From CAZHLD01 sp964533185 (GTDB taxonomy: Bacteria; Acidobacteriota; Terriglobia; Acidiferrales; UBA7541), in the NCBI GenBank assembly GCA_964533185.1, contig CAZHLD010000052.1:1-22291 (forward strand): a stretch of DNA of 22,291 nucleotides, in the 5' to 3' direction. Shown piece by piece: positions 6,662-15,167 of the stretch (positions are counted from its first letter, which is position 1; each line of letters begins with the position of its first letter). The notes under the pieces were generated by a model. It saw nothing but the letters and a program-made list of their open reading frames with translations. It was not told where the DNA came from and made no database searches. The position numbers and the translations under genes are program-made.

Positions 6662-7930
6662 GGCGGCGAGCGAGCGGGAGAGCCGCGCACGGGCGAGGGA
6701 GTCGGAGAGCCACGCGAGGGCGAGCGGCGGCTGAAGGTGCTGCTGATTGCTTCTCATGCGGTGCAGTACGCGACGCCGCAGTTCCGGCTGATGGCGCAAG
6801 ACCCGCGCGTGGATGCGCTGGTGGCGTACTGCAGCCTGCAGGGAGCTGAGGCGGGCGTGGACCCGGAGTTTGGCGTGGAGGTGAGCTGGGACGTGCCGCT
6901 GCTGGAAGGGTACAGATGGGTGGAAGTGCCGAACAAGGCGCGGCGTCCAGGGCTAGGAAGATTTTTCGGGCTGGTGAATACGGGACTGTGGAAGTTGATT
7001 CGCAGCGGCGGGTTTGACGCGGTGGTGATTTACACCGGCTATGCGTATGCGAGCTTCTGGATTGCGCTGGCGGCGGCACGAAGTGCAGGGAAGGCGCTGG
7101 TGTACGGAACGGATGGGACGTCGCTGAAACCGAGAGATATGCGGTGGTGGAAGTCGTGGCTGAAGCCGCTGGTGGCGCCGCGGATTTTTCGCATGGCGGA
7201 TGTGGCGCTGGTGGGGTCGGCAGCGGGCGCGGAGTTGATGCGCAGCATCGGGCTGCCGGAGGAGCGAATCGCGCTGACGCCGTTTGCCGTGGACAACGAA
7301 TGGTGGACGCAGCGTGCGGCAGAGGTGGACCGGGGAGCGGTGCGTCGCGAATGGGGCGTGCCGGAGTCGTGCGCGGTGGTGTTGTATTGCGCGAAGCTGC
7401 AGCCGTGGAAGAGGCCACAAGATGTGTTGAGGGCGTTTGCGCGTGCGGGCGTTGCGGATGCGTATCTGGTAATGGCCGGAGAGGGGCCGATGCGCGCGGA
7501 ACTGGAAGCAGAGGCCGCTGCGCTGGGCGTGGCCGAAAGAGTGCGCTGGCTGGGGTTTGTGAACCAGTCGAGGCTGCCGGCGACGTACAGTGCGGCGGAC
7601 CTGTTTGTGCTGCCGAGCGAATACGACCCGTGCCCGGTGGTGGTGTGCGAGGCGATGCTGTGCGGGCGGCCGGTGGTGCTGAGCGATGAGATCCGCGGGA
7701 GGTTTGACCTGGTTGAACCGGGGAAGACGGGGTTCATTTACCCCTGCGGAGATGTGCAGGCGCTGGCGGGGGTTTTGAGAAATGTGCTGGCGGACCGCCC
7801 CAGGCTGGCGGAGATGAGCGCGGCGGCGCGGCGGCGGATGGAGACGTGGTCGCCGCGAGAAAACCTGGAAGCGATGGTGGATGCGATCGAGCGAGCGGTG
7901 CGGAGAAAGAGCCGCGCGGGGCGCGGGTAG
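6650..7930 (+). CDS. GT4-family glycosyltransferase, first gene of the polysaccharide operon
   Basis: This retaining GT-B glycosyltransferase is 426 residues from this start. The N-terminal Rossmann domain begins at about residue 29 (KVLLIASHAVQYATPQF) and the donor-binding domain near residue 240 (VVLYCAKLQPWKRPQDVL). The nucleotide-sugar motif is SEYDPCPVVVCEAM, giving D326-x7-E334 instead of the usual E-x7-E, a variant also seen in related GT4 enzymes. It probably adds one sugar to the lipid-linked repeat unit on the cytoplasmic face. An ATG at 6548 would add 34 residues, but those are translated from tandem repeats. The ATG at 6650 has AGGGA five bases upstream, although it too sits in a repeat unit. 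The coding sequence ends 6 bp before the next gene. Donor and acceptor are unknown. Confidence 0.85.
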   Translation: MRSAGGERAGEPRTGEGVGEPREGERRLKVLLIASHAVQYATPQFRLMAQDPRVDALVAYCSLQGAEAGVDPEFGVEVSWDVPLLEGYRWVEVPNKARRPGLGRFFGLVNTGLWKLIRSGGFDAVVIYTGYAYASFWIALAAARSAGKALVYGTDGTSLKPRDMRWWKSWLKPLVAPRIFRMADVALVGSAAGAELMRSIGLPEERIALTPFAVDNEWWTQRAAEVDRGAVRREWGVPESCAVVLYCAKLQPWKRPQDVLRAFARAGVADAYLVMAGEGPMRAELEAEAAALGVAERVRWLGFVNQSRLPATYSAADLFVLPSEYDPCPVVVCEAMLCGRPVVLSDEIRGRFDLVEPGKTGFIYPCGDVQALAGVLRNVLADRPRLAEMSAAARRRMETWSPRENLEAMVDAIERAVRRKSRAGRG

Positions 7931-7936
7931 GAAGCG

Positions 7937-9193
7937 ATGAAAGTACTGATTTACTCGCATGACTTTGCGCCCTCGGTGGGTGGGGTGGAGATGACGGTGA
8001 TGCTGCTGGCGCGCGGACTGGCCGGCCAGGCGAGCGCGAGGACGGGGGAGGCCAGCGAGGTGACCGTGGTGACGCAGACGGCGGCGGGGAGCTTCCGCGA
8101 TGAGGAGCTGCCGTTTCGAGTGGTGCGGAGGCCGGGCGCGGGGCAGTTGTGGAGATTGATGCGGGAGGCCGAGGTGGTACATCTAGCCGGGCCGGTGTTT
8201 TTGCCGCTGCTGATGGGGCGAGTGCTGCGGAAGAAGATGGTGGTGGAGCACCACGGGTACCAGGCGGCGTGCCCGAATGGGCTTTTTTTCTATCAGCCGA
8301 CGAAGACAAAGTGTCCAGGACATTTCCTGGCCAGAAACTACGGGGAGTGCCTGCGCTGCAACGCGGCGGAGTCGGGAGGATGGCAGAGCCTGAAGATGCT
8401 GGCGCTGACGTTTCCGCGACGCTGGATGTGCAAGCGAGTGGAGCGGAACCTGACGGTGAGCGACCACGTGGGCGAACGAATCGGGTTGCCGCGGCAACAA
8501 ACGATTTACCACGGATTGGAAGCCATTACGGCGGACGATTTTGTTGCCCGAAGTGAGCGCGGACAGGCACTATGTATCGGATTCGTCGGGCGGCTGGTGG
8601 CGGAGAAGGGGCTGGGAGTGTTGTTGGAAGCGGCGCGGCGGCTGAAGGAGCAGGGGTATGCGTTCGGAGTGAAGCTGATCGGCGACGGGCCGGAGCGCGG
8701 ACGACTGGAAGAGCGGAAGAGAGAGTTGGGGTTGGAAGGGCAAGTAGAGTTCACGGGATTTTTGGGCGGAGAAGCGCTGGAGAGGGCGCTGGCGGAAGTG
8801 GACGTGATGGTGATGCCGACGCTGATGGAAGAGACGGCGGGACTGGTGGTGATGGACCAGATGAGAAGAGGGAAGGCGGTGGTGGTGTCGGACATCGGTG
8901 GAATGAGCGAGGTGGTGGGCGGGGCGGGGTTGAAGTTCCCGGCAGGAGACGCTGAGGGGCTGGCCGGATGCCTGAGGAGCGTGCTGGAGGAGCCGGGTCT
9001 GGCCGAGGAACTGGGAAGGCAGGCGCGGCAGAGGTGCGCAGAGATGTTTCGTCGCGAACGAATGATTGAGGAGCACCGTGAGGTGTACGAGGAGTTGCGG
9101 AACGGCGCGGGGCGCGCGAATGGGGTGGCGGTCGCGACACCGGGACTTGCGAGGGAAAGCGAGCCCGAAGAGAATTCCTACCGACTGAAGTAA
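7937..9193 (+). CDS. GT4-family glycosyltransferase with a four-Cys motif
   Basis: The 418-residue GT-B enzyme starts with KVLIYSHDFAPSVGGVE, the GT4 N-terminal loop that contacts the acceptor. The donor domain contains FVGRLVAEKG (about 216-225), GDGPERGRLEE and EFTGFL. The usual E-x7-E reads E299-TAGLVVM-D307, so the second acidic residue is Asp, not Glu. Between the two domains, CPNGLFFYQP...CPG...ECLRC places four cysteines at 112, 126, 138 and 141, which could form a small metal site or structural knuckle. The last 30 residues are low-complexity and probably not part of the fold. The ATG at 7937 has AGGA just upstream and lies 6 bp after the previous gene, so the two are co-transcribed. 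The sugar specificity cannot be read. Confidence 0.87.
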   Translation: MKVLIYSHDFAPSVGGVEMTVMLLARGLAGQASARTGEASEVTVVTQTAAGSFRDEELPFRVVRRPGAGQLWRLMREAEVVHLAGPVFLPLLMGRVLRKKMVVEHHGYQAACPNGLFFYQPTKTKCPGHFLARNYGECLRCNAAESGGWQSLKMLALTFPRRWMCKRVERNLTVSDHVGERIGLPRQQTIYHGLEAITADDFVARSERGQALCIGFVGRLVAEKGLGVLLEAARRLKEQGYAFGVKLIGDGPERGRLEERKRELGLEGQVEFTGFLGGEALERALAEVDVMVMPTLMEETAGLVVMDQMRRGKAVVVSDIGGMSEVVGGAGLKFPAGDAEGLAGCLRSVLEEPGLAEELGRQARQRCAEMFRRERMIEEHREVYEELRNGAGRANGVAVATPGLARESEPEENSYRLK

Positions 9194-9206
9194 GCGAGAG
9201 GCGTTG

Positions 9207-10766
9207 ATGCACGTCAGGCCAGAGCAAATCGGGCAGGACCGGCGGCTGCGGGGGATTCTGCTGCTGGGCGGACTGGTGGGAATCACCTGGCTGCTGGCGG
9301 GCTGGATCCTGACCGGGGCGTCAGACCGGCTGGTGCTGACGGCGCTGGGGATCGTCGGCGTGATTATCGTGCTGACGATTCTGCGGGACTGGCGGACCGG
9401 GTTTTACCTGTTCATCGTGTGGCTGCTGTTCGAGGACCTGGCGCGGAAATACCTCGGCAACAACATGGTGGTCTATTTCGGCAAGGACGTGCTGGTGGGG
9501 GCAACGTACCTGGCGTTCTTCCTTGCGTGGCGGAAGGGGAAGGAGCCGAGCTTCCGACCGAAGTTCCTGTTGCCGCTGATGTTGTTCCTGTGGCTGGGCA
9601 TCGCGCAGATGTTTAACACGAACTCGCCGAGCCTGATGTACGGGCTGCTGGGCGCAAAAATGTACTTCTTCTATATCCCGCTGATGTGGGTGGGATACGC
9701 GCTGCTGCGGGAGGAGAAGGACATCCAACCGTTCCTCTACATCAACATGGGGCTGGCCGGAGTGATCGCGCTGCTGGGGTCGATCCAGGCGATCGTGGGG
9801 CCGGGCTTCCTGAACCCGGCAGAACTGGCGCCGGAGTTGCGAGGGCTATCGACCCTGGAGCGGGTCTCCCCAATCACTGGGCAGATAATCTTCCGGCCGA
9901 CGTCAGTGTTCGTGAGTGACGGACGATTTGCGTGGTACCTATTTTTGATGTGGGTGCTGGGGTTCGGTGCCGCCGGCTACCTGCTGCTGCGGACGATGCG
10001 CGGGCGGAAATTGATCTTCCTGGCGATCGGCCTGGTGACCGCAGCAATCGTGTTGAGCGGGGCGAGGGGGACGCTGCTCTACACTGGGGCAAGTGCGCTG
10101 GTGATGGCGGCCGCGTTCCTGTGGGGCGCGCCCTGGAAGTGGGGCCAGGCCTACCGCTCGGTGAGGGCGATCCGACGCGCGTTCCTGCTGGCGGCAGTGG
10201 GGGTGGTGATGCTGCTGCTGTTCTACCCGGAAGCAGTGGGAGCGCGCTGGGCGTTCTACAGCGAGACATTGTCGCCGGACAGTCCGGCGTCCGAACTAGG
10301 CTGGCGGGCGTGGGGCTACCCGATCAAGAACTTGGAACTGGCGTTTGAGCACAAAGAGTGGTTGTACGGGTACGGAATCGGAACCTCCTCGCTGGGAGTG
10401 CAGTACGTGAGCCGATGGCTGGGAGAGAAGCCGCCGGGAATCGGCGTGGAGAGCGGGTTCGGAACGCTGATCGTGGAGATGGGCATACTGGGGCTGCTGC
10501 TGTGGCTGGTGTGGGTGGCTGCGGCGCTGCGGGCCTGCTGGCACGTGGTGCGGGGCCTGCGGGGCACTGTGTTTTTCCCGGTGGCGTTTGCGATTTTCTG
10601 GTTTGCGCTGTTGTTGCTGGTGCCATTTACGTACATGGGCATCCAGCCGTATCAGAATTTCGTGTTGAATGCGTATCTATGGCTGCTGCTTGGGGTGCTG
10701 TTCCGCCTGCCAAAATTGCTGGAGAAAGGACAGGGCGAGGCGGCCAAGGCGGCGGCGCAGACTTGA
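9207..10766 (+). CDS. O-antigen ligase / Wzy polymerase-like membrane protein
   Basis: This 519-residue polytopic protein has about ten to twelve hydrophobic segments. Features of the Wzy_C/O-antigen ligase family are SGARGTLL (about residues 283-290) and a large extracytoplasmic loop (about 350-425). The loop holds WLYGYGIGTSS and then VESGFGTLIVEMGILGLLLWL-like sequence, the family's G-x-G-x-G signature and following helix. Such proteins polymerise lipid-linked repeat units or ligate glycan to an acceptor in the periplasm. Polymerase and ligase cannot be told apart from sequence alone, and it is the only such protein in the locus. The ATG at 9207 is preferred over the adjacent TTG at 9204 because GAGAGG lies seven bases upstream. 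It follows the previous gene by 13 bp. Confidence 0.82.
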   Translation: MHVRPEQIGQDRRLRGILLLGGLVGITWLLAGWILTGASDRLVLTALGIVGVIIVLTILRDWRTGFYLFIVWLLFEDLARKYLGNNMVVYFGKDVLVGATYLAFFLAWRKGKEPSFRPKFLLPLMLFLWLGIAQMFNTNSPSLMYGLLGAKMYFFYIPLMWVGYALLREEKDIQPFLYINMGLAGVIALLGSIQAIVGPGFLNPAELAPELRGLSTLERVSPITGQIIFRPTSVFVSDGRFAWYLFLMWVLGFGAAGYLLLRTMRGRKLIFLAIGLVTAAIVLSGARGTLLYTGASALVMAAAFLWGAPWKWGQAYRSVRAIRRAFLLAAVGVVMLLLFYPEAVGARWAFYSETLSPDSPASELGWRAWGYPIKNLELAFEHKEWLYGYGIGTSSLGVQYVSRWLGEKPPGIGVESGFGTLIVEMGILGLLLWLVWVAAALRACWHVVRGLRGTVFFPVAFAIFWFALLLLVPFTYMGIQPYQNFVLNAYLWLLLGVLFRLPKLLEKGQGEAAKAAAQT

Positions 10767-10801
10767 GGCAGGGCCAGAAGCGGGCCAGAAGAAATCCAGT
10801 G

Positions 10802-12052
10802 ATGAACGAAGATCCTCTCCGCATCGCGGTTGTCTCCCCCTTTTTGGACAAACGACACGGGACGGAACGCTGCGTGGCCGAACAGGTGGAACGGCTGGCG
10901 GGCAAGTATGGCTACGAAGTGCACCTGTACTGCCAGCGGGTGGAGGACATCGAGGGAGTGGAGAGGTTCCGGCCGGGGGAGGGCCGTCGGGCGGGGCGAA
11001 TCGTGTGGCACCGGATCACGGACGTGCCGGGACCCCACCTGGTGAAGTACTTGTGGTGGTACTACGCGAACCAGCGGGAGCGGCGGCGCGACGGCGCGCG
11101 CGGGGTCAAGTACGACGCGGTGTATTCGCCGGGGATTAACTGCCGGGATGCGGATGCCATCACCGTGCACATCGTCTTCCGCGAGTTCTATGAACGCGTG
11201 GGCGAGGAACTGGGGCTGGGGAGCCTCCCGCTGCGGGCGTGGCCCCGAGCGGTGCACAGGAAACTGTATTACGCGCTCATCAGGGCTCTCGAGCGACGAA
11301 TCTACACCAATCCGCAAGTGCAGCTCGCGGCGGTCTCAGGGCTGACGGCGCGAGAGGTAAAAGAGCACTTTGGGCGAAAGGACGTGCGAGTGATCCTGAA
11401 TGCAGTGGACCAGGATAGATTCAATCCGAGTGTGCGACTTTCGCGGCGCGGTGAGTCGCGCCGACGGTTTCGCTACGCCGACGGCGACTTTGTACTGCTA
11501 CTGATGGGAAATGACTGGAAGAAGAAGGGTCTGGATACGCTCCTGGAGGCTGTGGCGATGTGTCCGGAACTGCTGCTGCGGGTGCTGGTGGCAGGACGGG
11601 ACGACCGGGGCCCGTACGAGGCTGCAATTGCGAGGCTGGGATTGGCAGGACGTGTGCAGTTTGCCGAGCCGTCGGGCGACGTGGTGCCGTTCTATGCAGC
11701 GGCGGACGCGTACGTGGGGCCGTCGCTGCATGACTCGTTTGCGCTGCCGCCGGCGGAGGCCATGGCCTGCGGCTTGCCAGTCGTGACTTCCGTCATGAAT
11801 GGGGGAGCAGAAGTCATCGTTGATGGCACGGATGGGTTCGTACTGCAAGACCCGAGGGATCCCGTAGAACTCGCCGCGGTGCTCAGGAAGCTGTTCGCCG
11901 GCGGGGAGCTGCGCTGGCAAGTGGGAGAGAAGGCGGCGCGCAAAGCGAAGCAGTTTGGGTGGGACCGAAACGCGCAGGAGACGCACGAACTGCTGCAGGA
12001 GGCGCTGCGACGGAAGAGAGCCGTGGCCGGCGTTGGCGCGCCGCGGAGTTAG
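10802..12052 (+). CDS. GT4-family glycosyltransferase
   Basis: The 416-residue GT-B glycosyltransferase begins IAVVSPFLDKRHGTERC, a GT4 N-terminal pattern with the acceptor-side loop (KRHGTER). The donor domain starts near residue 225 (FVLLLMGNDWKKKGLDTLLEA). The nucleotide-sugar motif HDSFALPPAEAMACG gives D311-x7-E319. The WxxKG segment and the overall layout resemble the WaaG/RfaG-like branch, but this is not enough to assign a donor. The same frame is open further upstream, but that sequence lies within the previous gene and is a shadow. The ATG at 10802 is chosen because the Rossmann fold starts within ten residues. It follows the polymerase-like gene by 35 bp and is part of the operon. 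Confidence 0.85.
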   Translation: MNEDPLRIAVVSPFLDKRHGTERCVAEQVERLAGKYGYEVHLYCQRVEDIEGVERFRPGEGRRAGRIVWHRITDVPGPHLVKYLWWYYANQRERRRDGARGVKYDAVYSPGINCRDADAITVHIVFREFYERVGEELGLGSLPLRAWPRAVHRKLYYALIRALERRIYTNPQVQLAAVSGLTAREVKEHFGRKDVRVILNAVDQDRFNPSVRLSRRGESRRRFRYADGDFVLLLMGNDWKKKGLDTLLEAVAMCPELLLRVLVAGRDDRGPYEAAIARLGLAGRVQFAEPSGDVVPFYAAADAYVGPSLHDSFALPPAEAMACGLPVVTSVMNGGAEVIVDGTDGFVLQDPRDPVELAAVLRKLFAGGELRWQVGEKAARKAKQFGWDRNAQETHELLQEALRRKRAVAGVGAPRS

Positions 12053-12107
12053 CAACCCGCGAAAGGCGGCTTGCCTTCCAAGGAAGGGATTGGCAGACTG
12101 AGGCAGC

Positions 12108-13229
12108 GTGGTCATCGGCCTATTTCCGGAGCTGGAGGCGCCGGGGGGAATTCAGCGGGTGGGCCGACACGTGGGGGCCGTGACGGCGGCGTGGGCCGCT
12201 GAGCGCGGCGAGGCCTGCCGATTCTTCAGCCTGAATGACCCGCCGGGTCTGCACCGCATCACTCTTGCCGGGACTGAGTTCGTCTTCACCGGATACGAAC
12301 GCGGGAAAGGTGCGTTTGCGTGGAACGCGCTGCGCGCAGCCGGGCGGCCAGGCGAGCGCAGCGGTCTGGTGATCGCGGCACACGTGAACTTCGCGCCAGT
12401 GGCAGCACTGGTGAAAGCGCGACGGCCGGGATGGCGGATGCTGGTGTTAACGCACGGCGTCGAGGTTTGGAAGCCGCTCGGCGGCTTGAGGCGATGGGCG
12501 CTGAGGAGAGCGGATTTGGTGCTGGCGCCGAGCCGGGATACGGCGGAGCAGGTGGTCGAGCGGCAGGGCATCCCGAAAGAAAGAGTGCGGCAGATGGCCT
12601 GGGGACTGGACCCGATCTTGGAAATGCCTGACGGAAGCGGCGTGGAGAATCATTTGCCGAAGAATTTTCCGCTGGGGCGTGTAGTGTTGACGGTGGGACA
12701 GTGGAGAGCGACGGAGCAGTACAAAGGATTGGACACGCTGATTGCGGCGCTGCCACGGCTACTCCAGAAGGTGCCGGACGCGTGGCTGGTGGCGGTGGGT
12801 GGCGGAGACGACCGCGAGCGGCTGGAAGAACTGGCGCGCCAGTCGGGAGTGGGCGAGCGGGTGCGGTTTCTGGACGGGTTGACGCAGCAAGAGCTGCGGA
12901 GCTGCTATGCGCGATGTGAGGTGTTCGCGCTGCCGAGCAAAGGGGAAGGGTTCGGCCTGGTGTTTCTGGAGGCTATGGCAGCGGGCAAGCCTGTGGTGGG
13001 GGGAGCGCACGGAGGGACGCCGGATGTCGTTGAACACGGCGTGACAGGAATGCTGGTGCCGCACGGCGAAGCGGAACTACTGGCCGGGGCGCTGAAGCGG
13101 TTGTTGATGGATGTGGATTTGAGCGCGGCGATGGGACAACGGGGGCGCGAGCGGGTAGAACAGATTTATCGGTTCGAGCATTTTTCGACACGCCTGAAGG
13201 AAATTCTCGGGAGTTTATGCGCATCCTGA
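12108..13229 (+). CDS. GT4-family glycosyltransferase
   Basis: The 373-residue GT-B enzyme starts at a GTG: VIGLFPELEAPGGIQRVGRH is the GT4 N-terminal strand followed by the acceptor loop GGIQR. GAGG lies five bases upstream of the start. The donor domain contains VVLTVGQWRATEQYKGLDTLI (about residues 190-210) and the canonical E280-x7-E288 in EGFGLVFLEAMAAG. The sequence HGGTPDVVEHGVTGMLVP closes the donor site. It is 55 bp after the previous gene; that gap contains a 14-base palindrome (12074-12087). Its stop codon lies 13 bases inside the next gene, indicating translational coupling. Specificity is unknown. Confidence 0.87.
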   Translation: MVIGLFPELEAPGGIQRVGRHVGAVTAAWAAERGEACRFFSLNDPPGLHRITLAGTEFVFTGYERGKGAFAWNALRAAGRPGERSGLVIAAHVNFAPVAALVKARRPGWRMLVLTHGVEVWKPLGGLRRWALRRADLVLAPSRDTAEQVVERQGIPKERVRQMAWGLDPILEMPDGSGVENHLPKNFPLGRVVLTVGQWRATEQYKGLDTLIAALPRLLQKVPDAWLVAVGGGDDRERLEELARQSGVGERVRFLDGLTQQELRSCYARCEVFALPSKGEGFGLVFLEAMAAGKPVVGGAHGGTPDVVEHGVTGMLVPHGEAELLAGALKRLLMDVDLSAAMGQRGRERVEQIYRFEHFSTRLKEILGSLCAS

Positions 13230-14416
13230 AAATAACGCAGGCGTATTATCCCTTTCTGGAAACGGGCGGGCCGGCCGTGAAGGTGCGAGCACTGGCCCGC
13301 GCGTTGCAACACAGGGGTCACCGCGTCACCGTACTGACCGCAGACTTGGGACTCACGCAGAAAATGGCGCGCGAAGCCGGATGTGTGCCGGGCCGATGGG
13401 GCTGGCAGGGAGCGGAGGAGGGCGTGGAGTCGGTGTATCTGCGGAGCCTGGCGAGCTATCGGCGGCTGACGGTGAACCCAGGCGCGAAAAATTTTTTTCA
13501 GCAGGAGCTGGGGCAGTACGACGTGGTGCACATCTACGGGCTGTACGACCTGCTGGGGCCGGCGGCGGGGCGGGCAGCGCGATTAGCGGGCGTGCCGTAT
13601 GTGCTCGAGCCGCTGGGGATGACGCGGCCGATTGACCGGAGCTTCCGCATCAAGCGGCTGTGGCTGCGGATGTTTGGCAGGGCGCTCTACGAGGGCGCAG
13701 CGCGAATCATTGCCACTTCGGAGATGGAGCAGCAGGAACTGCTCGAAGATGGATATTCGAACAGAAAGATGAGGCTGCGGTTCAACGGGATTGACATTGC
13801 AGAGTTTGCGGCGATGCCGCCGCGGGGGAGTTTCCGGGCGAAGTGGAAGATCGGCAGCGGCGAGCGGATCGTGCTGTTCCTGAGCCGAATCATCCCGCGC
13901 AAAGGAGCCGACCTGCTGATCGAGGCGTTTGCCGAAGTGAACGGCGGGAGCGGGCGGCTGGTGATCGCCGGGCCGGAAGGCGAGACGGGGTACGTGGGGA
14001 AGTTGAAGGAACTCGCGCGAAACCGGGGCGTGGCCGAGCGCGTGATTTTCACCGGGCCGCTCTATGCGAGCGAGAAAACGGCGGCGCTGGGAGATGCGGA
14101 CGTGTTTGCGCTGCCTTCGAGTTATGAGAACTTCGCCAACGCAGCGGCGGAAGCAGTGGCCTGCGGTGTGCCGGTGATTGTGACAGACCGTTGCGGGATC
14201 GGGTCGCTGGTGGACCAAAAGGCCGGAGTGGTGATCCGTCGGGACGGGGCGGAGCTGGCGCGGGCGCTGCGCGAACTGCTGGAGGACGAGAGCCTGCGAG
14301 CGCGACTGCGCGCAGGCTGCGGCGAAGTGGCACAAGCGCTCTCGTGGGAGAAACTGGCGGAGCAGATGGAGCGTCATTACGTCGAGGTAGTGGCGGAGCG
14401 AAATGGGCGTCGCTGA
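13217..14416 (+). CDS. GT4-family glycosyltransferase
   Basis: The 399-residue GT-B enzyme begins RILKITQAYYPFLETGGPAV, the typical GT4 opening with a Gly-Gly acceptor loop. HIYGLYDLLGPAAGRAAR and YVLEPLGM in the first half are common in exopolysaccharide glycosyltransferases. The donor domain has IVLFLSRIIPRKGADLLIEA (about 215-235) and the canonical E304-x7-E312 in ENFANAAAEAVACG. Its start overlaps the end of the previous gene by 13 bases and its end overlaps the methyltransferase by 14 bases, so it is clearly embedded in the operon. It should add a sugar to the lipid-linked intermediate at the cytoplasmic membrane surface. Confidence 0.88.
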   Translation: MRILKITQAYYPFLETGGPAVKVRALARALQHRGHRVTVLTADLGLTQKMAREAGCVPGRWGWQGAEEGVESVYLRSLASYRRLTVNPGAKNFFQQELGQYDVVHIYGLYDLLGPAAGRAARLAGVPYVLEPLGMTRPIDRSFRIKRLWLRMFGRALYEGAARIIATSEMEQQELLEDGYSNRKMRLRFNGIDIAEFAAMPPRGSFRAKWKIGSGERIVLFLSRIIPRKGADLLIEAFAEVNGGSGRLVIAGPEGETGYVGKLKELARNRGVAERVIFTGPLYASEKTAALGDADVFALPSSYENFANAAAEAVACGVPVIVTDRCGIGSLVDQKAGVVIRRDGAELARALRELLEDESLRARLRAGCGEVAQALSWEKLAEQMERHYVEVVAERNGRR

Positions 14417-15167
14417 ACCGAGAACGTTTTACGACAGCTACCCGTTTGACTGGGTGCAGGGGTACTCGCCGGAAGAACTGCGGGCGCTGATCTCGCCGCT
14501 GCTGGTGGAGACAATCGAAGCGCTGCGGAGCGATGAACTGGTGCTGGACGTGGGATGCGGAGCAGGGCGCGTTCTGGGGTATATGGCGAAACGCGGGTTG
14601 CGCTGCGCAGCCGTGGACTTGAGCCGCGAATCGGTGCGGCGGGCGACGCAGCGGTGCGGGCGTCCGGGCGCAGTGGGAGACAACCTGCGGCTGCCGATCC
14701 GCGACGCCGTGGCGGACCTGGTGATCTCGGACGGAGTGGCGCACCACACCGGCGACCCGCGCGCAGCAATCGTCGAAAATGTGCGAGTGGTGAAGCCGGG
14801 CGGGCGGCTGTATCTCGGAGTGTACAAGCCGGGCGGGAGGTATGAGTTTCTCTATCGGTGGCCGGGAAGCTGGATCCGGTCGGGATTGAAGCATGGCGCG
14901 ACACGGCCGCTGGTGTACTTGCTGGCGATGGTGCCGTACTACGCGGCGCACGCGGTGAAGTCGGGCGGGCGGAGAACGTGGAGCGGGGCGAAGATGCTTT
15001 TCTACGATTACTTTGCATCGCCGCGGGTGGAGTTCCTTTCGCGGGAGACGGTGGAGCGCTGGGCCGCGGAGATGGGGCTGGAGCTGGTGGAGTATCGGAC
15101 GAATCCGGGGTCGAATGTGCACTCGTTTGTCTTCCGCAAGGTGGGAAATGGGAGCGGGCGAGGATGA
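14403..15167 (+). CDS. class I SAM-dependent methyltransferase
   Basis: The 254-residue protein has the Rossmann-type SAM site: motif I VLDVGCGAG (residues 47-55), an acidic residue after strand 2 (AAVDLS), and motif post-I/II GDNLRLP followed by DLVISDGVAHH and VKPGGRLYLGVY. This Methyltransf_11-like type acts on small molecules or sugars. In this setting it probably O- or N-methylates a sugar of the glycan or its precursor, but it could modify another cell-envelope substrate. The ATG at 14403 has GGAG six bases upstream and overlaps the preceding gene. Its TGA overlaps the ATG of the next gene (ATGA, 15164-15167), so the next protein is likely translationally coupled. The C-terminal 90 residues are basic and aromatic, possibly substrate-binding. 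Confidence 0.87.
   Translation: MGVAEPRTFYDSYPFDWVQGYSPEELRALISPLLVETIEALRSDELVLDVGCGAGRVLGYMAKRGLRCAAVDLSRESVRRATQRCGRPGAVGDNLRLPIRDAVADLVISDGVAHHTGDPRAAIVENVRVVKPGGRLYLGVYKPGGRYEFLYRWPGSWIRSGLKHGATRPLVYLLAMVPYYAAHAVKSGGRRTWSGAKMLFYDYFASPRVEFLSRETVERWAAEMGLELVEYRTNPGSNVHSFVFRKVGNGSGRG

Noticed and set aside
10358..10801. An N-terminal extension of the third glycosyltransferase
   Set aside because: The extension lies wholly or mostly inside the Wzy-like gene in another frame; the GT4 fold begins right after the ATG at 10802.
12074..12087. CCTTCCAAGGAAGG palindrome upstream of the fourth glycosyltransferase
   Set aside because: It is a perfect 14-base palindrome but has no T-run and no second copy in the window, so neither a terminator nor an operator can be supported.
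14858..15163. An N-terminal extension of the transglutaminase-like protein
   Set aside because: It overlaps the methyltransferase in another frame and would place 102 non-membrane, low-complexity residues before the first helix; the ATGA overlap at 15164 is a better start.
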